Shown in pieces: positions 9,441 to 16,960 of a DNA stretch of 64,000 nt. The notes below the pieces were generated by a model, which made no database searches, had not been told where the DNA came from, and saw only the letters and a program-made list of their open reading frames with translations. Location: NCBI RefSeq assembly GCF_900094575.1, contig NZ_FMAE01000003.1, positions 496,001 to 560,000 on the forward strand, in the 5' to 3' direction. This stretch comes from Bradyrhizobium yuanmingense (GTDB lineage Bacteria > Pseudomonadota > Alphaproteobacteria > Rhizobiales > Xanthobacteraceae). Position 1 is the first letter of the stretch. The number at the start of each line of letters is the position of its first letter. Position numbers and translations under genes: made by a program.

Positions 9441-10745
9441 ATGACCATCGAAGTCGTCGCCCTGTTCGCGATCTTGTTTGTGCTGCTGGCTTGCGGCGTC
9501 TGGATCGGCCTCACGCTTGCGCTGACCGCGACGCTGCTGCTCGCGATGTTCCGTTCGGTCCCGCTCGACAAGCTGCTGCCGCAATACGCCTGGAACATCC
9601 TGACCACGCAGGAGCTGCTGGCGCTGCCGCTGTTCATCCTGATGGGTGAGCTGCTGTTTCGCACCCGCCTGTCGCGCTCGCTGTTCCAGGGCCTCGCGCC
9701 CTGGGCGGGCCTACTGCCCGGGCGCCTGCTGCATGTGAACGTGATCGGCTGCACCATCTTCGCGGCGATCTCGGGCTCGTCGGCCGCGACGACGCAGGTG
9801 ATCGGCCGCATGTCGCTCAGCGAGCTCACGCGCCGAGGTTATTCCCGTGACATCGCGATCGGCTCGCTCGCCGGCGCCGGCACGCTGGGCTTCCTGATCC
9901 CGCCCTCCAACATCATGATCATCTACGGCGTGCTCGGCGACGTCTCGATCCTGAAGCTGTTCACCGCCGGCGTGCTGCCGGGCTTCCTGCTGGCCGCGAC
10001 GTTCATGGCCTGGGTGATGCTGCACACCACCCTCAAACCCGCGATGGTGCCCGAGACCGAAGCCAAGCTCTCGCAGGTGCCGTGGAGCGAGCGCTTTGCA
10101 GCACTGAAGGATCTCGCGCCGGCGCTGTTCCTGATCGCATGCGTGCTCGGCTCGATGTATGGCGGGCTCGCAACGCCCTCGGAAGCTGCCGCGGTCGGCG
10201 TGCTCGGCGCGGCCCTGGTTGCCTGGGTGCAAGGCGCAATGTCGCAGCAGGTGATCCGCGACGTCTTGATCGGCTCGGTCGTCACCTGTTCGATGATCGC
10301 GCTGATCGTGCTGGGAGCCTCGATCCTCGGCAATGCCGCGGCCTTCCTCGGCATCCCGCAGGCGGTGGCCGCGTTCGTCAAGAGCCTCGGCCTGTCGCCC
10401 TTCATGCTGATCGTGGCGCTGATCGTCTTCTATCTCGTGCTCGGCTGTTTCCTCGACGGCTTCTCGATGATCGTGATGACGCTGCCGATCGTGCTGCCGA
10501 TCGTGAAGGGTGCCGGCTTCGACGAGGTCTGGTTCGGCGTCTTCCTTGTGCTCGCCGTGGAGATGGCGCAGATCACGCCGCCCGTCGGCTTCAACCTGTT
10601 CGTGATCCAGGGGCTGACCGACGACGGTCTCGGCTATATCGCCCGCGTCACGATGCCGTACCTCATGATCATGATCGGATTCGTGCTGCTGCTGACGCTG
10701 TGGCCGGGCATCGTCACGATTCTGCCGAAGGTGCTTTACGGATAA
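9441..10745 (+). CDS. TRAP transporter large permease subunit (DctM family)
   Basis: A 434-residue inner-membrane protein with about twelve transmembrane segments. It shows DctM signatures: LPLFILMGELLFRTRLS, the conserved GSSAATTQVIGRM loop, LGFLIPPSNIMIIYG in the first half and the matching ITPPVGFNLFVIQG in the second half, reflecting the internal inverted repeat of the fold. It forms the translocation path that couples solute import to a sodium gradient. It is the last gene of the hyuAB-dctPQM operon. A hairpin at 10781-10804 could end the transcript. I see no truncation or frameshift. Confidence 0.92.
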   Translation: MTIEVVALFAILFVLLACGVWIGLTLALTATLLLAMFRSVPLDKLLPQYAWNILTTQELLALPLFILMGELLFRTRLSRSLFQGLAPWAGLLPGRLLHVNVIGCTIFAAISGSSAATTQVIGRMSLSELTRRGYSRDIAIGSLAGAGTLGFLIPPSNIMIIYGVLGDVSILKLFTAGVLPGFLLAATFMAWVMLHTTLKPAMVPETEAKLSQVPWSERFAALKDLAPALFLIACVLGSMYGGLATPSEAAAVGVLGAALVAWVQGAMSQQVIRDVLIGSVVTCSMIALIVLGASILGNAAAFLGIPQAVAAFVKSLGLSPFMLIVALIVFYLVLGCFLDGFSMIVMTLPIVLPIVKGAGFDEVWFGVFLVLAVEMAQITPPVGFNLFVIQGLTDDGLGYIARVTMPYLMIMIGFVLLLTLWPGIVTILPKVLYG

Positions 10746-11069
10746 GACGACTTGTTCCGGGATCGGCGGATCGAAAGCAAAAACGGTCAGCGTCGCTGCC
10801 GTTTCAAGTCGCGCTGCATCGAATTGACTTCGGCGCGCATTCCATATTTGCACGCCCTGTGATCCGTCGTACAGTGTAACGGCAAGCAGAAGTACAACAG
10901 CAACCACTCCGGTGAACGTGGCTCCTCGGCGCGATGCGCCGAGAGAGGGGACGTCTGTTGACGATTCGGTCCGATGGAGGACGATCGACGCACACTGAAC
11001 TGCAAATACCCCTCGCAAGCCGCATTCACGAGACGCAATCAACAAACACAAGAGCGGGAGGAAGTGCAG
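10746..11069 (+). other. Intergenic leader before the PQQ dehydrogenase gene
   Basis: This 324-base gap must hold the promoter of the quinoprotein module. Besides the dctM-proximal hairpin, there is a perfect stem at 10925-10943 (CTCGGCGC, loop GAT, GCGCCGAG) in the likely untranslated leader. A TTGACT at about 10823 with AT-rich bases near 10848 is a possible promoter core, but I cannot confirm it. No coding frame with a plausible start lies here. Confidence 0.4.
10781..10804 (+). terminator. Possible terminator hairpin after the TRAP operon
   Basis: The arms AAACGG-T-CAGCG and CGCTG-CCGTTT pair around a single-base turn with one bulged T, 36 bases after the dctM stop. The following bases do not form a clean T tract, so Rho-independent activity is uncertain. 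Confidence 0.35.
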
Positions 11070-12788
11070 ATGAGGAAACAGTGGCTCAGCTCGGCCTTGG
11101 CTGTCGTTGTCGTTGCGACACTTGCAGCGACGGCGGCATTGGCTCAGTCCGTGGATACGGCCCGGATCGAGGCCGCCGGCCAGAACGATTGGCTCACCTA
11201 TCACGGTTCGTACAAATCCCATCACTACAGCCCGCTTACACAGATCAATACGAGCAATGTCGGCAATCTGGGCGTGGCATGGATGCACATTCCCGGGCGA
11301 TCGACGCGCGGCCTGCAGTCGATGCCGCTCGTCGCCGACGGCGTGCTGTACTATTCGGGCTCTTACAGCCGGGTCTTCGCGCTGAACGGCGCCAGCGGCG
11401 AGGTGATCTGGTCGTTCTTTCCGGAGCTGGATGAAGCGCTGATCAGCCGCCAGACCCACTCGCCCTATAACCGCGGCGTCGCTCTCGGCGAAGGCAAGGT
11501 CTTCGTCGGCACCATGGATGGCCGTGTCTTCGGGCTGGACGCCAAGACCGGAAAGGTTCTCTGGGAGACCAGGCTGATCGACTCGCAGAAGCTGACGGTC
11601 GGCTTCACCGGCGCGCCGCTCTACGCCAAGGGCAGCGTGATCATCGGCGCGCAGGGCGGCGAATGGCCGGGCCGCGGCCCGATCTTCGCGCTCGATGCCG
11701 CAACCGGAAAGAAGAAGTGGGAGTTCCTCACGGTCGCAGGCACCGAAGAGGCGATGAAGACCTGGGGCAACGAGTCCTGGCGCACCGGCGGTGGTGGCGG
11801 CTGGATGCCGGGCACCTACGATTCCGAGACCAACACTGTCCTGTGGGGCACTGCGAATCCGGCGCCGCTCTACGATTGGTCGGGTCCAGACTACAAGACC
11901 CAGGGCGCGCGTCCCGGCGATAACCTCTATACGAGCTCGGTGATCGGCCTCGACATCGATACCGGCAAGCTGAAATTCTACCATCAGGAACTGCCGCACG
12001 ATGCCTGGGACTTCGACAGCTCGGTCGGCGAATTCGTGATGCTCGAGCGTGATGGCCAGAAATACGTGGTCCATCCGAACAAGGGCGGCTTTGTCTTCGT
12101 CTACGACCGCAATCTCAAAGTGAAGAACGTCTGGCGGCTGGTCGAGAACATCAACTTCGTCAAGGACATCGATCCCAAGACCGGCGCCCTGATCGGCCGT
12201 CGCGATTTCCCGGTCGGCAAGGTCACCGAACCGCCGCTGTGTCCGTTCATCGGCGGCGGCATCAGCTGGAACGCCGGCTCCTACAGCCCCAAGACCGGTC
12301 TCTATTACAAGATCGGACAGGAATGGTGCATGACGCTGGATATCCAGAAGACGACGCCGGTCACCACGCCGCAGGTCCAGCTCAACATCGGTGCCGATTT
12401 CAAGATGGTGCCTCCTCCGGGTGGCGAGATCTACGGACATCTCGACGCGCGCGATCCCATCACGGGCGCGAAGAAATGGGAGGTTCGCTATCCCGAGCCT
12501 CCGCTCGGAAGCGTGCTGTCGACCGCAGGCAACCTCGTCTTCGTGCCTGATTCGCGTGGCGTGCTGCACGCCTATGATGCCGAAACTGGCGCCGAGCTAT
12601 GGAGGCACAACAACGGCACCGGCCATCAGGGCGGCATCGTCAGCTACTCCGTCGGCGGCAAGCAATATATCGCGGTGACGGCGGGCTTCGGCGGGATGCT
12701 GGCGGACGAATATGCGCCGAACTTCGGCGGCGTCTACAAGAGCATGCCGCGTGACGACGGCGCCCTGGTCGTCTTCAGCCTGAAATAG
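11070..12788 (+). CDS. PQQ-dependent dehydrogenase, lanthanide-type active-site signature
   Basis: A 572-residue periplasmic quinoprotein with a Sec signal (MRKQWLSSAL to LAQS, residues 1-27) and beta-propeller W-motif repeats such as GRVFGLDAKTGKVLWE. Compared with methanol/ethanol dehydrogenases, the catalytic and metal residues can be placed at E198 (GGEW), N263 (GTANPAP) and D314 (HDAWDFD), with W245 below the PQQ. A second Asp, D316, occupies the place that in XoxF/PedH-type enzymes coordinates a lanthanide; Ca-type enzymes carry Ala or Ser there. The usual Cys-Cys pair before NRG is replaced by Ser-Pro (SPYNRG, 131-136). It should oxidise an alcohol or aldehyde and pass electrons to the cytochrome encoded next. 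The ATG at 11070 follows GGGAGGAAG. No cytochrome domain is fused. Confidence 0.87.
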   Translation: MRKQWLSSALAVVVVATLAATAALAQSVDTARIEAAGQNDWLTYHGSYKSHHYSPLTQINTSNVGNLGVAWMHIPGRSTRGLQSMPLVADGVLYYSGSYSRVFALNGASGEVIWSFFPELDEALISRQTHSPYNRGVALGEGKVFVGTMDGRVFGLDAKTGKVLWETRLIDSQKLTVGFTGAPLYAKGSVIIGAQGGEWPGRGPIFALDAATGKKKWEFLTVAGTEEAMKTWGNESWRTGGGGGWMPGTYDSETNTVLWGTANPAPLYDWSGPDYKTQGARPGDNLYTSSVIGLDIDTGKLKFYHQELPHDAWDFDSSVGEFVMLERDGQKYVVHPNKGGFVFVYDRNLKVKNVWRLVENINFVKDIDPKTGALIGRRDFPVGKVTEPPLCPFIGGGISWNAGSYSPKTGLYYKIGQEWCMTLDIQKTTPVTTPQVQLNIGADFKMVPPPGGEIYGHLDARDPITGAKKWEVRYPEPPLGSVLSTAGNLVFVPDSRGVLHAYDAETGAELWRHNNGTGHQGGIVSYSVGGKQYIAVTAGFGGMLADEYAPNFGGVYKSMPRDDGALVVFSLK

Positions 12789-12811
12789 TCTGCCGCAGAT
12801 GTTCTGATCAT

Positions 12812-12833
12812 GGAGCGGGCGCAAGCCCGCTCC
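12812..12833 (+). promoter_or_regulatory. Perfect hairpin between dehydrogenase and cytochrome genes
   Basis: GGAGCGGGC and GCCCGCTCC form nine perfect pairs around a GCAA loop, 23 bases after the dehydrogenase stop. GNRA-type loops are very stable. There is no T tract, so this is more likely an mRNA-stabilising or attenuating element within the operon than a full terminator. It could set the dehydrogenase-to-cytochrome ratio. Confidence 0.55.
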
Positions 12834-12878
12834 TCGATCGATGTCGCGGCCGCGTGGCTCAGGAATGGAGCGTAGCTG

Positions 12879-13217
12879 TTGAGACTGTCTTGCAAGACGA
12901 TTTTGGCGGGGCTGGGCGCCTCGTTGCTGTGGGCTGCGATGGCCCAGGCCCAATCCGCCACACCCGCGCCGGAGAACGCGGCGTTCGAGGTCGAGCAGGT
13001 GTTTGCGGGGACTTGCGGCTTCTGTCACTCCGACGGTGGCCGGGCCGCTGGGAAGGGGCCGCAACTGATGAATTCGCCGCGCGACGACGACTATATCCGC
13101 AGTCGCATCAAGCTCGGCAAGCAAGGAGCGATGCCGGCCTTTGACGGCGCCTTCACCGACGCCCAGATCGACCAGATGGTCAAGTACATCCGCGCCCTGA
13201 AACCGCGCGACGGCTGA
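12879..13217 (+). CDS. Small periplasmic c-type cytochrome
   Basis: A 112-residue protein with a signal peptide (cleavage near AQA-QS, residue 26). It has one haem-binding CGFCH motif at residues 46-50 and a candidate distal Met ligand at M84 (GAMPAF). Class I monohaem cytochromes of this size accept electrons from quinoprotein dehydrogenases and pass them to terminal oxidases. The start is a TTG with GGAG eight bases upstream; the signal peptide begins right at that codon, which supports it. Its position between the PQQ enzyme and the XoxJ-like gene matches the xoxF-xoxG-xoxJ order of methylotrophs, so it is the likely dedicated electron acceptor. Confidence 0.85.
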   Translation: MRLSCKTILAGLGASLLWAAMAQAQSATPAPENAAFEVEQVFAGTCGFCHSDGGRAAGKGPQLMNSPRDDDYIRSRIKLGKQGAMPAFDGAFTDAQIDQMVKYIRALKPRDG

Positions 13218-13234
13218 CTAGCATAGAGTGTGGA

Positions 13235-14002
13235 ATGAAGACATTTGCCCCGGTCATCGTCGCTGCCGCCATCGTCCTGTCGGGGCAGGCGGCGGCGCGC
13301 CCCCTGGAGGCGATCCGCTCCAGCGGCGTGATCGGGCTCTGCGCACATCCCAATTCGCTTCCCTTCGCGCACAAGACCGGCGATCCGCCCGGCTTCCAGG
13401 TCGAACTCGGTCGGGTGCTGGCACGCGAGCTCGGTGTCTCGCTGCGGCTCGACTGGATCATCACGCAGTACCAGATGCGCAGCGCCGGCTGCGACATTCT
13501 CCTGGACGTCATCGCCGATCGCGAAGCGCAAGGCGAAACCCGCCTGAGAATCTCCAAACCGTATTATCGCACAGGCGTCGCGCTCGCCGTGCCGTCATCC
13601 AGCACGCTCACGTCCTTCGCCAGCCTCAACGAATCGACCAAGGTGGGCGTGCAGGTTGGATCGATCGCAGCCATGATCATCGGTCAGCGGCGCGTGCCGA
13701 TATCGACCTTCGGCTTCGAGAGCGACAGCCTGGAGGCCGTGTCGAACCGCGAGATCGACGCCGCCGCGGTCACGCCCACCGCCGCCAGCTATTTCAATCT
13801 GACCCACCCGGACAAACCGCTCCGGATCCTCGATCGCGACGAGAGCACGGCCGATCTGAACTGGAACGTCGGCGTCGGCATGGTCCGCCCGGACGATGCG
13901 TTGCGCGAAGCTATCGACGCAGCCGTGGAGCGGCTGCGCAGCGACGGCACGATCGACCGGATCTACCGCCGCTACGGCATCGCGCTGCAGGCCCCGAGAT
14001 AG
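13235..14002 (+). CDS. MoxJ/XoxJ-like quinoprotein-associated binding protein
   Basis: A 255-residue periplasmic protein with a signal peptide (residues 1-21) and a family-3 solute-binding fold. The segments GLCAHPNSLPF (with C36) and AGCDILLDV (with C86) match the family found beside PQQ dehydrogenases (MoxJ/XoxJ) rather than true amino-acid binding proteins. Members are thought to help mature or activate the dehydrogenase in the periplasm, not to feed an ABC importer, and no permease gene is nearby. It starts 17 bases after the cytochrome stop, in the same putative operon. The next gene is on the opposite strand, so this ends the module. Confidence 0.82.
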   Translation: MKTFAPVIVAAAIVLSGQAAARPLEAIRSSGVIGLCAHPNSLPFAHKTGDPPGFQVELGRVLARELGVSLRLDWIITQYQMRSAGCDILLDVIADREAQGETRLRISKPYYRTGVALAVPSSSTLTSFASLNESTKVGVQVGSIAAMIIGQRRVPISTFGFESDSLEAVSNREIDAAAVTPTAASYFNLTHPDKPLRILDRDESTADLNWNVGVGMVRPDDALREAIDAAVERLRSDGTIDRIYRRYGIALQAPR

Positions 14003-14038
14003 CGCGCTGCCGCGCGATTACGGAGCTCGCGTGCGGCC

Positions 14039-14683
14039 TCAGGCCGCGGCCTTCTTCCGAGCGAGCTCGGCCTTGTACAGCTCGAACTCCTCCGCGATCG
14101 CCTTGGCAATCGAAGGTCGCTGACGCAGCCGCTCGTGATACGCCTTCAGGTTCGGCCATTTCGCAAGCTCGATCGGCGGCGTCGCCATGGTCCAGTTGAT
14201 GACCGTGACGAGATAGGCATCGGCCACGCTGAAATGGTCGAGCAGGAACTCGCGTCCTTTCAGGTAATTGTCGAGATAGTCGAGCCGCGACAGGTTCTTT
14301 TCCAGGGCATAGGCCTTGACTTCCTGCGGCGCCTTGCGGTCGAGCATGGGGATGAAGAGACCCTTGTGCAGCTCGGTGCCGATGAAGCAGAGCCATTGAT
14401 GCAGCCGGGTGCGTTCGATGCCCGCGCTCGCGCCGAGGCCGGCTTGCGGGAAACGGTCCGCGACATATTGCAGGATCGCAGCGTTCTCGGTCAGCACCAT
14501 GCCTTCATCGGTGCGCAGCGTCGGCACGAGGCCGATCGGATTCACGGTGCGGAAGTCGGAGCCGTCGCTCAAGACCTTCTTGGTCGGCGGATCGACTTCG
14601 AGGTAGTTCGCCTCGGCGCCGGCTTCATACAGCGCGACGCGTGTCGCCATCGAGCAGGCAAGCGGCGAGAAATAGAGATCCAT
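14039..14683 (-). CDS. Glutathione S-transferase, beta-class-like
   Basis: A 214-residue GST. The N-terminal thioredoxin-fold domain has Cys10 in SPLACSMA, the catalytic residue of beta-class bacterial GSTs, the cis-Pro loop in NPIGLVPTL, and ENAAILQYVADRF for binding the glutathione gamma-glutamyl group. A helical C-terminal domain follows. It would conjugate glutathione to electrophiles or act as a thiol reductase in the cytosol. An AGGAGG site precedes the ATG on the minus strand. It is divergent from a TetR gene, with a 14-base inverted repeat in the shared gap, so substrate-induced control by that regulator is likely. Confidence 0.9.
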   Translation of the reverse strand: MDLYFSPLACSMATRVALYEAGAEANYLEVDPPTKKVLSDGSDFRTVNPIGLVPTLRTDEGMVLTENAAILQYVADRFPQAGLGASAGIERTRLHQWLCFIGTELHKGLFIPMLDRKAPQEVKAYALEKNLSRLDYLDNYLKGREFLLDHFSVADAYLVTVINWTMATPPIELAKWPNLKAYHERLRQRPSIAKAIAEEFELYKAELARKKAAA

Positions 14684-14736
14684 CTGTAGCCTCCTTGGGC
14701 AATTCCTCTTTGGGTGTCGCTCAACCTGGCCAGATT

Positions 14737-14803
14737 GATTTTTGTACCATCTTGCATAATATGGGTGAGGTCAAGGAATAACTTGCGGAATGGTACAAAA
14801 ATC
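14737..14803. promoter_or_regulatory. Inverted-repeat operator between gst and tetR
   Basis: GATTTTTGTACCAT at 14737-14750 is repeated as its exact reverse complement at 14790-14803: fourteen perfect bases separated by 39. The right arm includes the ATG of the tetR gene, so a bound repressor would block its own translation start region. The left arm lies 54 bases upstream of the gst ATG. Each arm has GTAC at its core, so each may be a separate binding site. An AT-rich CATAAT lies between the arms as a possible -10 element. Confidence 0.7.
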
Positions 14804-15470
14804 GAAGCCGCCAGCTGCTGCCAATCAGCCCGAGCGTCGCGGCGAGTCCGAGCGTCGCGGTGGGCCTAAGCGCCGCGGCCGTCCGCGCGCCTACGAGCCC
14901 GATATCGCGCTCGGCAAGGCGCTCGATCTGTTCCGCAAGCAGGGTTTCGCGGCCACCTCGCTCGACGATCTCAGCGCAGCCACCGGCATGAACCGGCCGA
15001 GCCTCTACGGCGCCTTCGGCGACAAGCGCGAGCTCTACATCAAGAGCTATCAGCGCTACCGCGACGAGGCGGGCGCGGCGATGGTCGCGATCTTCCGCGA
15101 GGAGATGCCGCTGCGCCAGCGGCTGGAGCGCATCTACGCAGCCGCGCTGGACATCTATCTGTCCGGCGACACCGGACCGCGCGGTTGCTTCACGGTCGTG
15201 ACCGCGGCCTCCGAGGCGGTCGGCGATCCCGAGATCCGCGCCATGGTGCTGGACGGCCTCACCGGGCTCGACAAGGCCTTTGCCAGTTGCTTCCGCCGCG
15301 CCAAGGAGAAAGGCGAACTGCCGGAGAGCGCCGATCCGTTCGCGCTGGCACAGATCGCATCGGCCACCATCCACACCATCGCCATCCGCTCCCGCGCCCG
15401 CGTGCCGCGCAAGGAGCTGGAGGCGATCGTCAAGAGCGCGATCGACGTGATGATCGGCGCCAAAGGATAA
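14790..15470 (+). CDS. TetR/AcrR-family transcriptional regulator, divergent from gst
   Basis: A 226-residue repressor. A basic low-complexity N-terminus (about 30 residues with repeated RRG) precedes a standard TetR helix-turn-helix (LFRKQGFAATSLDDLSAATGMNRPSLYGAFGDKRELY, residues about 48-86) and a helical ligand-binding domain. It probably controls the divergent glutathione S-transferase gene and itself through the inverted repeat at 14737-14803, the right arm of which covers its start codon. The ATG is preceded by AAGGAATAA about ten bases upstream. The ligand is unknown; an electrophile or aromatic compound would fit a GST target. Confidence 0.88.
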   Translation: MVQKSKPPAAANQPERRGESERRGGPKRRGRPRAYEPDIALGKALDLFRKQGFAATSLDDLSAATGMNRPSLYGAFGDKRELYIKSYQRYRDEAGAAMVAIFREEMPLRQRLERIYAAALDIYLSGDTGPRGCFTVVTAASEAVGDPEIRAMVLDGLTGLDKAFASCFRRAKEKGELPESADPFALAQIASATIHTIAIRSRARVPRKELEAIVKSAIDVMIGAKG

Positions 15471-15485
15471 GCTGGAAGCGAAGCT

Positions 15486-16451
15486 TCAATATCCCCGCTT
15501 TCGGTCCACCACGTTCTCCAGCGCGCCGCCCGCCTCAAACCGGGCGATCTGCTCGGCGACATAGGCCGAGATCGCATCCGCGTCGGTGTCGGCGGCATTG
15601 TGCGGCGTCAACACCACCTTGGGGTGGGTCCAGAACCGGCTGTCCTTCGGCTGCGGCTCCTGCACGAAGACGTCGAGCGAGGCGGCGCCGAGCGTGCCGT
15701 CGTCGAGGCAGGCGAGAATATCGGCCTCGTTCTGCAGGCCGCCGCGGCCGGCATTGATCAGCACCGGCGCGCCGAGCGGGCTGGTGCGATTGAGCTTGGC
15801 GAAGACCTCGCGGTTGAGGATGCCGTGCGTGTCTGGTGTCAGGGGCAGCAGGCAGACCAGGATGTCGGTCTTGCGCAGGAACGCGTCCATGCCTGCAGTG
15901 CCGTGGAAGCATTCGACGCCCTCGATCGTGCGCGGGCTGCGGCTCCAGCCGGCGACGCGGAAGCCGAGCCTCCGCAGCACGTCGGCCGCATCGGCGCCGA
16001 GCGTGCCCAGCCCCATGACGCCGACCGTGATCGCGCTCGCCGGCCACTGATATCTGGGCTCCCAGCGCTTCTCGCGCTGCGATTGCCGCAGGTAAAGCTC
16101 CTGGCGGTGATGCATCAGAACGTGCAGCACGACATATTCGGTCATGCGATTGGTGAGATCGGGCACGGCGACGCGCACCAGCGGCACCTCGGGCAGGCTC
16201 TTGTCCGCCATTAGCGCGTCAACGCCGGCGCCAAGGTTGAAGATCGCCCGCAGATTGGGGAACGCACCGAGATCGCCGGGCACCGGCTTCCACACCGCCG
16301 CATAATGCACCTCCGCCGGATCGAGCCCGGCGTCCGGCAGCAGCACCACGCGGCGTCCCCCGCAGACCGCGTCGAAGCGGGCCTTCCAGCGCTCCGGCAG
16401 CCAGTTCTGCTGCGTGCTGTTGATCAGGACGGCCAGTGTGCCCATGGTCAT
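15486..16451 (-). CDS. Glyoxylate/hydroxypyruvate reductase A-like D-2-hydroxyacid dehydrogenase
   Basis: A 321-residue member of the D-isomer 2-hydroxyacid dehydrogenases, closest in feel to GhrA. The Rossmann motif GLGTLG is at about residues 147-152, followed by WSRSPR, an NADP-type arginine pair. ILVCLLPLTPDTHGILN and the C-terminal LTPHNAADTD supply substrate and catalytic residues. It would reduce glyoxylate and hydroxypyruvate to glycolate and glycerate with NADPH. I chose the ATG at 16451, which has AGAGG eight bases before it; two codons later is another ATG. The gene is convergent with tetR and divergent from the sigma-factor operon. Confidence 0.87.
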   Translation of the reverse strand: MTMGTLAVLINSTQQNWLPERWKARFDAVCGGRRVVLLPDAGLDPAEVHYAAVWKPVPGDLGAFPNLRAIFNLGAGVDALMADKSLPEVPLVRVAVPDLTNRMTEYVVLHVLMHHRQELYLRQSQREKRWEPRYQWPASAITVGVMGLGTLGADAADVLRRLGFRVAGWSRSPRTIEGVECFHGTAGMDAFLRKTDILVCLLPLTPDTHGILNREVFAKLNRTSPLGAPVLINAGRGGLQNEADILACLDDGTLGAASLDVFVQEPQPKDSRFWTHPKVVLTPHNAADTDADAISAYVAEQIARFEAGGALENVVDRKRGY

Positions 16452-16536
16452 TCGAAGTGCCTCTTCAGGTTCCGCGCAAGAAGGCCCTCCTTGGCACGAT
16501 CTGCCGGATTTTTCTTGCAAATTTTTTCCGCAGCGC

Positions 16537-16563
16537 TGTCGGGGCGGGGCATATTGGCGCGTC
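16537..16563 (+). promoter_or_regulatory. Putative ECF42-type promoter P1 (YCII-sigma operon)
   Basis: TGTCGG at 16537-16542 is followed after 17 bases by CGTC at 16560-16563, with the YCII start codon 28 bases further on. An A/T-rich AATTTTTTCC lies just upstream. The same pair of boxes occurs at 18305-18332 and 21791-21817, each before a gene type linked to ECF42 sigma factors. It would make the sigma operon self-activating. Confidence 0.65.
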
Positions 16564-16591
16564 TTCAGAACAGACGAGGGAAGTGCTGCCC

Positions 16592-16960
16592 ATGCTTTAC
16601 GCCATTCTTTGCTATCACGATGAGGATTTCGTCGGCTCCTGGAGCAAGGAACAGGACGAGGCCGTGATGAAGAAGCTCACCGTGGTGCAGGAGAAGCTCA
16701 CCAGGCAGGGTCGACTCGGGCCGGTGGCGCGGCTGTTGCCGACGACCGCGGCGGCGACGCTGCGCAAGGAGGATCCGCCGCTGGTGCTCGACGGTCCCTA
16801 TGCCGAGACCAAGGAGCAGCTCCTCGGCTTCTACATCGTCGACTGCAAGAATCTCGACGACGCGCTCGACGTCGCACGCGAGCTGGGTGCCGCCAATCCC
16901 GGCGGCGCCTATGAGGTGCGTCCCGTCGGCGTGTTCCGGCCCGGAGGAAACCTGACGTGA
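16592..16960 (+). CDS. YCII/DGPF-domain protein, sigma-factor partner
   Basis: A 122-residue protein of the YCII-related (DGPF) family, with the diagnostic DGPYAETKEQLLGFYIVD segment in the middle and an EVRPVGVF ending. DGPF proteins are small, soluble ferredoxin-like-fold proteins. They are regularly encoded next to ECF42 sigma factors, but their biochemical role is unsettled. The ATG at 16592 follows GAGGGAAG. The stop overlaps the sigma-factor start by four bases (GTGA), so the two are translated together. Two further YCII proteins lie at 21892 and 22345. I see no signal peptide. Confidence 0.88.
   Translation: MLYAILCYHDEDFVGSWSKEQDEAVMKKLTVVQEKLTRQGRLGPVARLLPTTAAATLRKEDPPLVLDGPYAETKEQLLGFYIVDCKNLDDALDVARELGAANPGGAYEVRPVGVFRPGGNLT

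Noticed and set aside
9711..12569. A 952-codon open frame on the minus strand
   Set aside because: It lies opposite dctM and the PQQ dehydrogenase, spans the gap between them, and is rich in Arg, His and Asp with no family pattern. High GC makes such antisense frames common here.
11070..12788. Naming the dehydrogenase xoxF
   Set aside because: It has the lanthanide-type Asp and the gene neighbours, but lacks the Cys-Cys pair and several XoxF stretches, so the name would claim too much.
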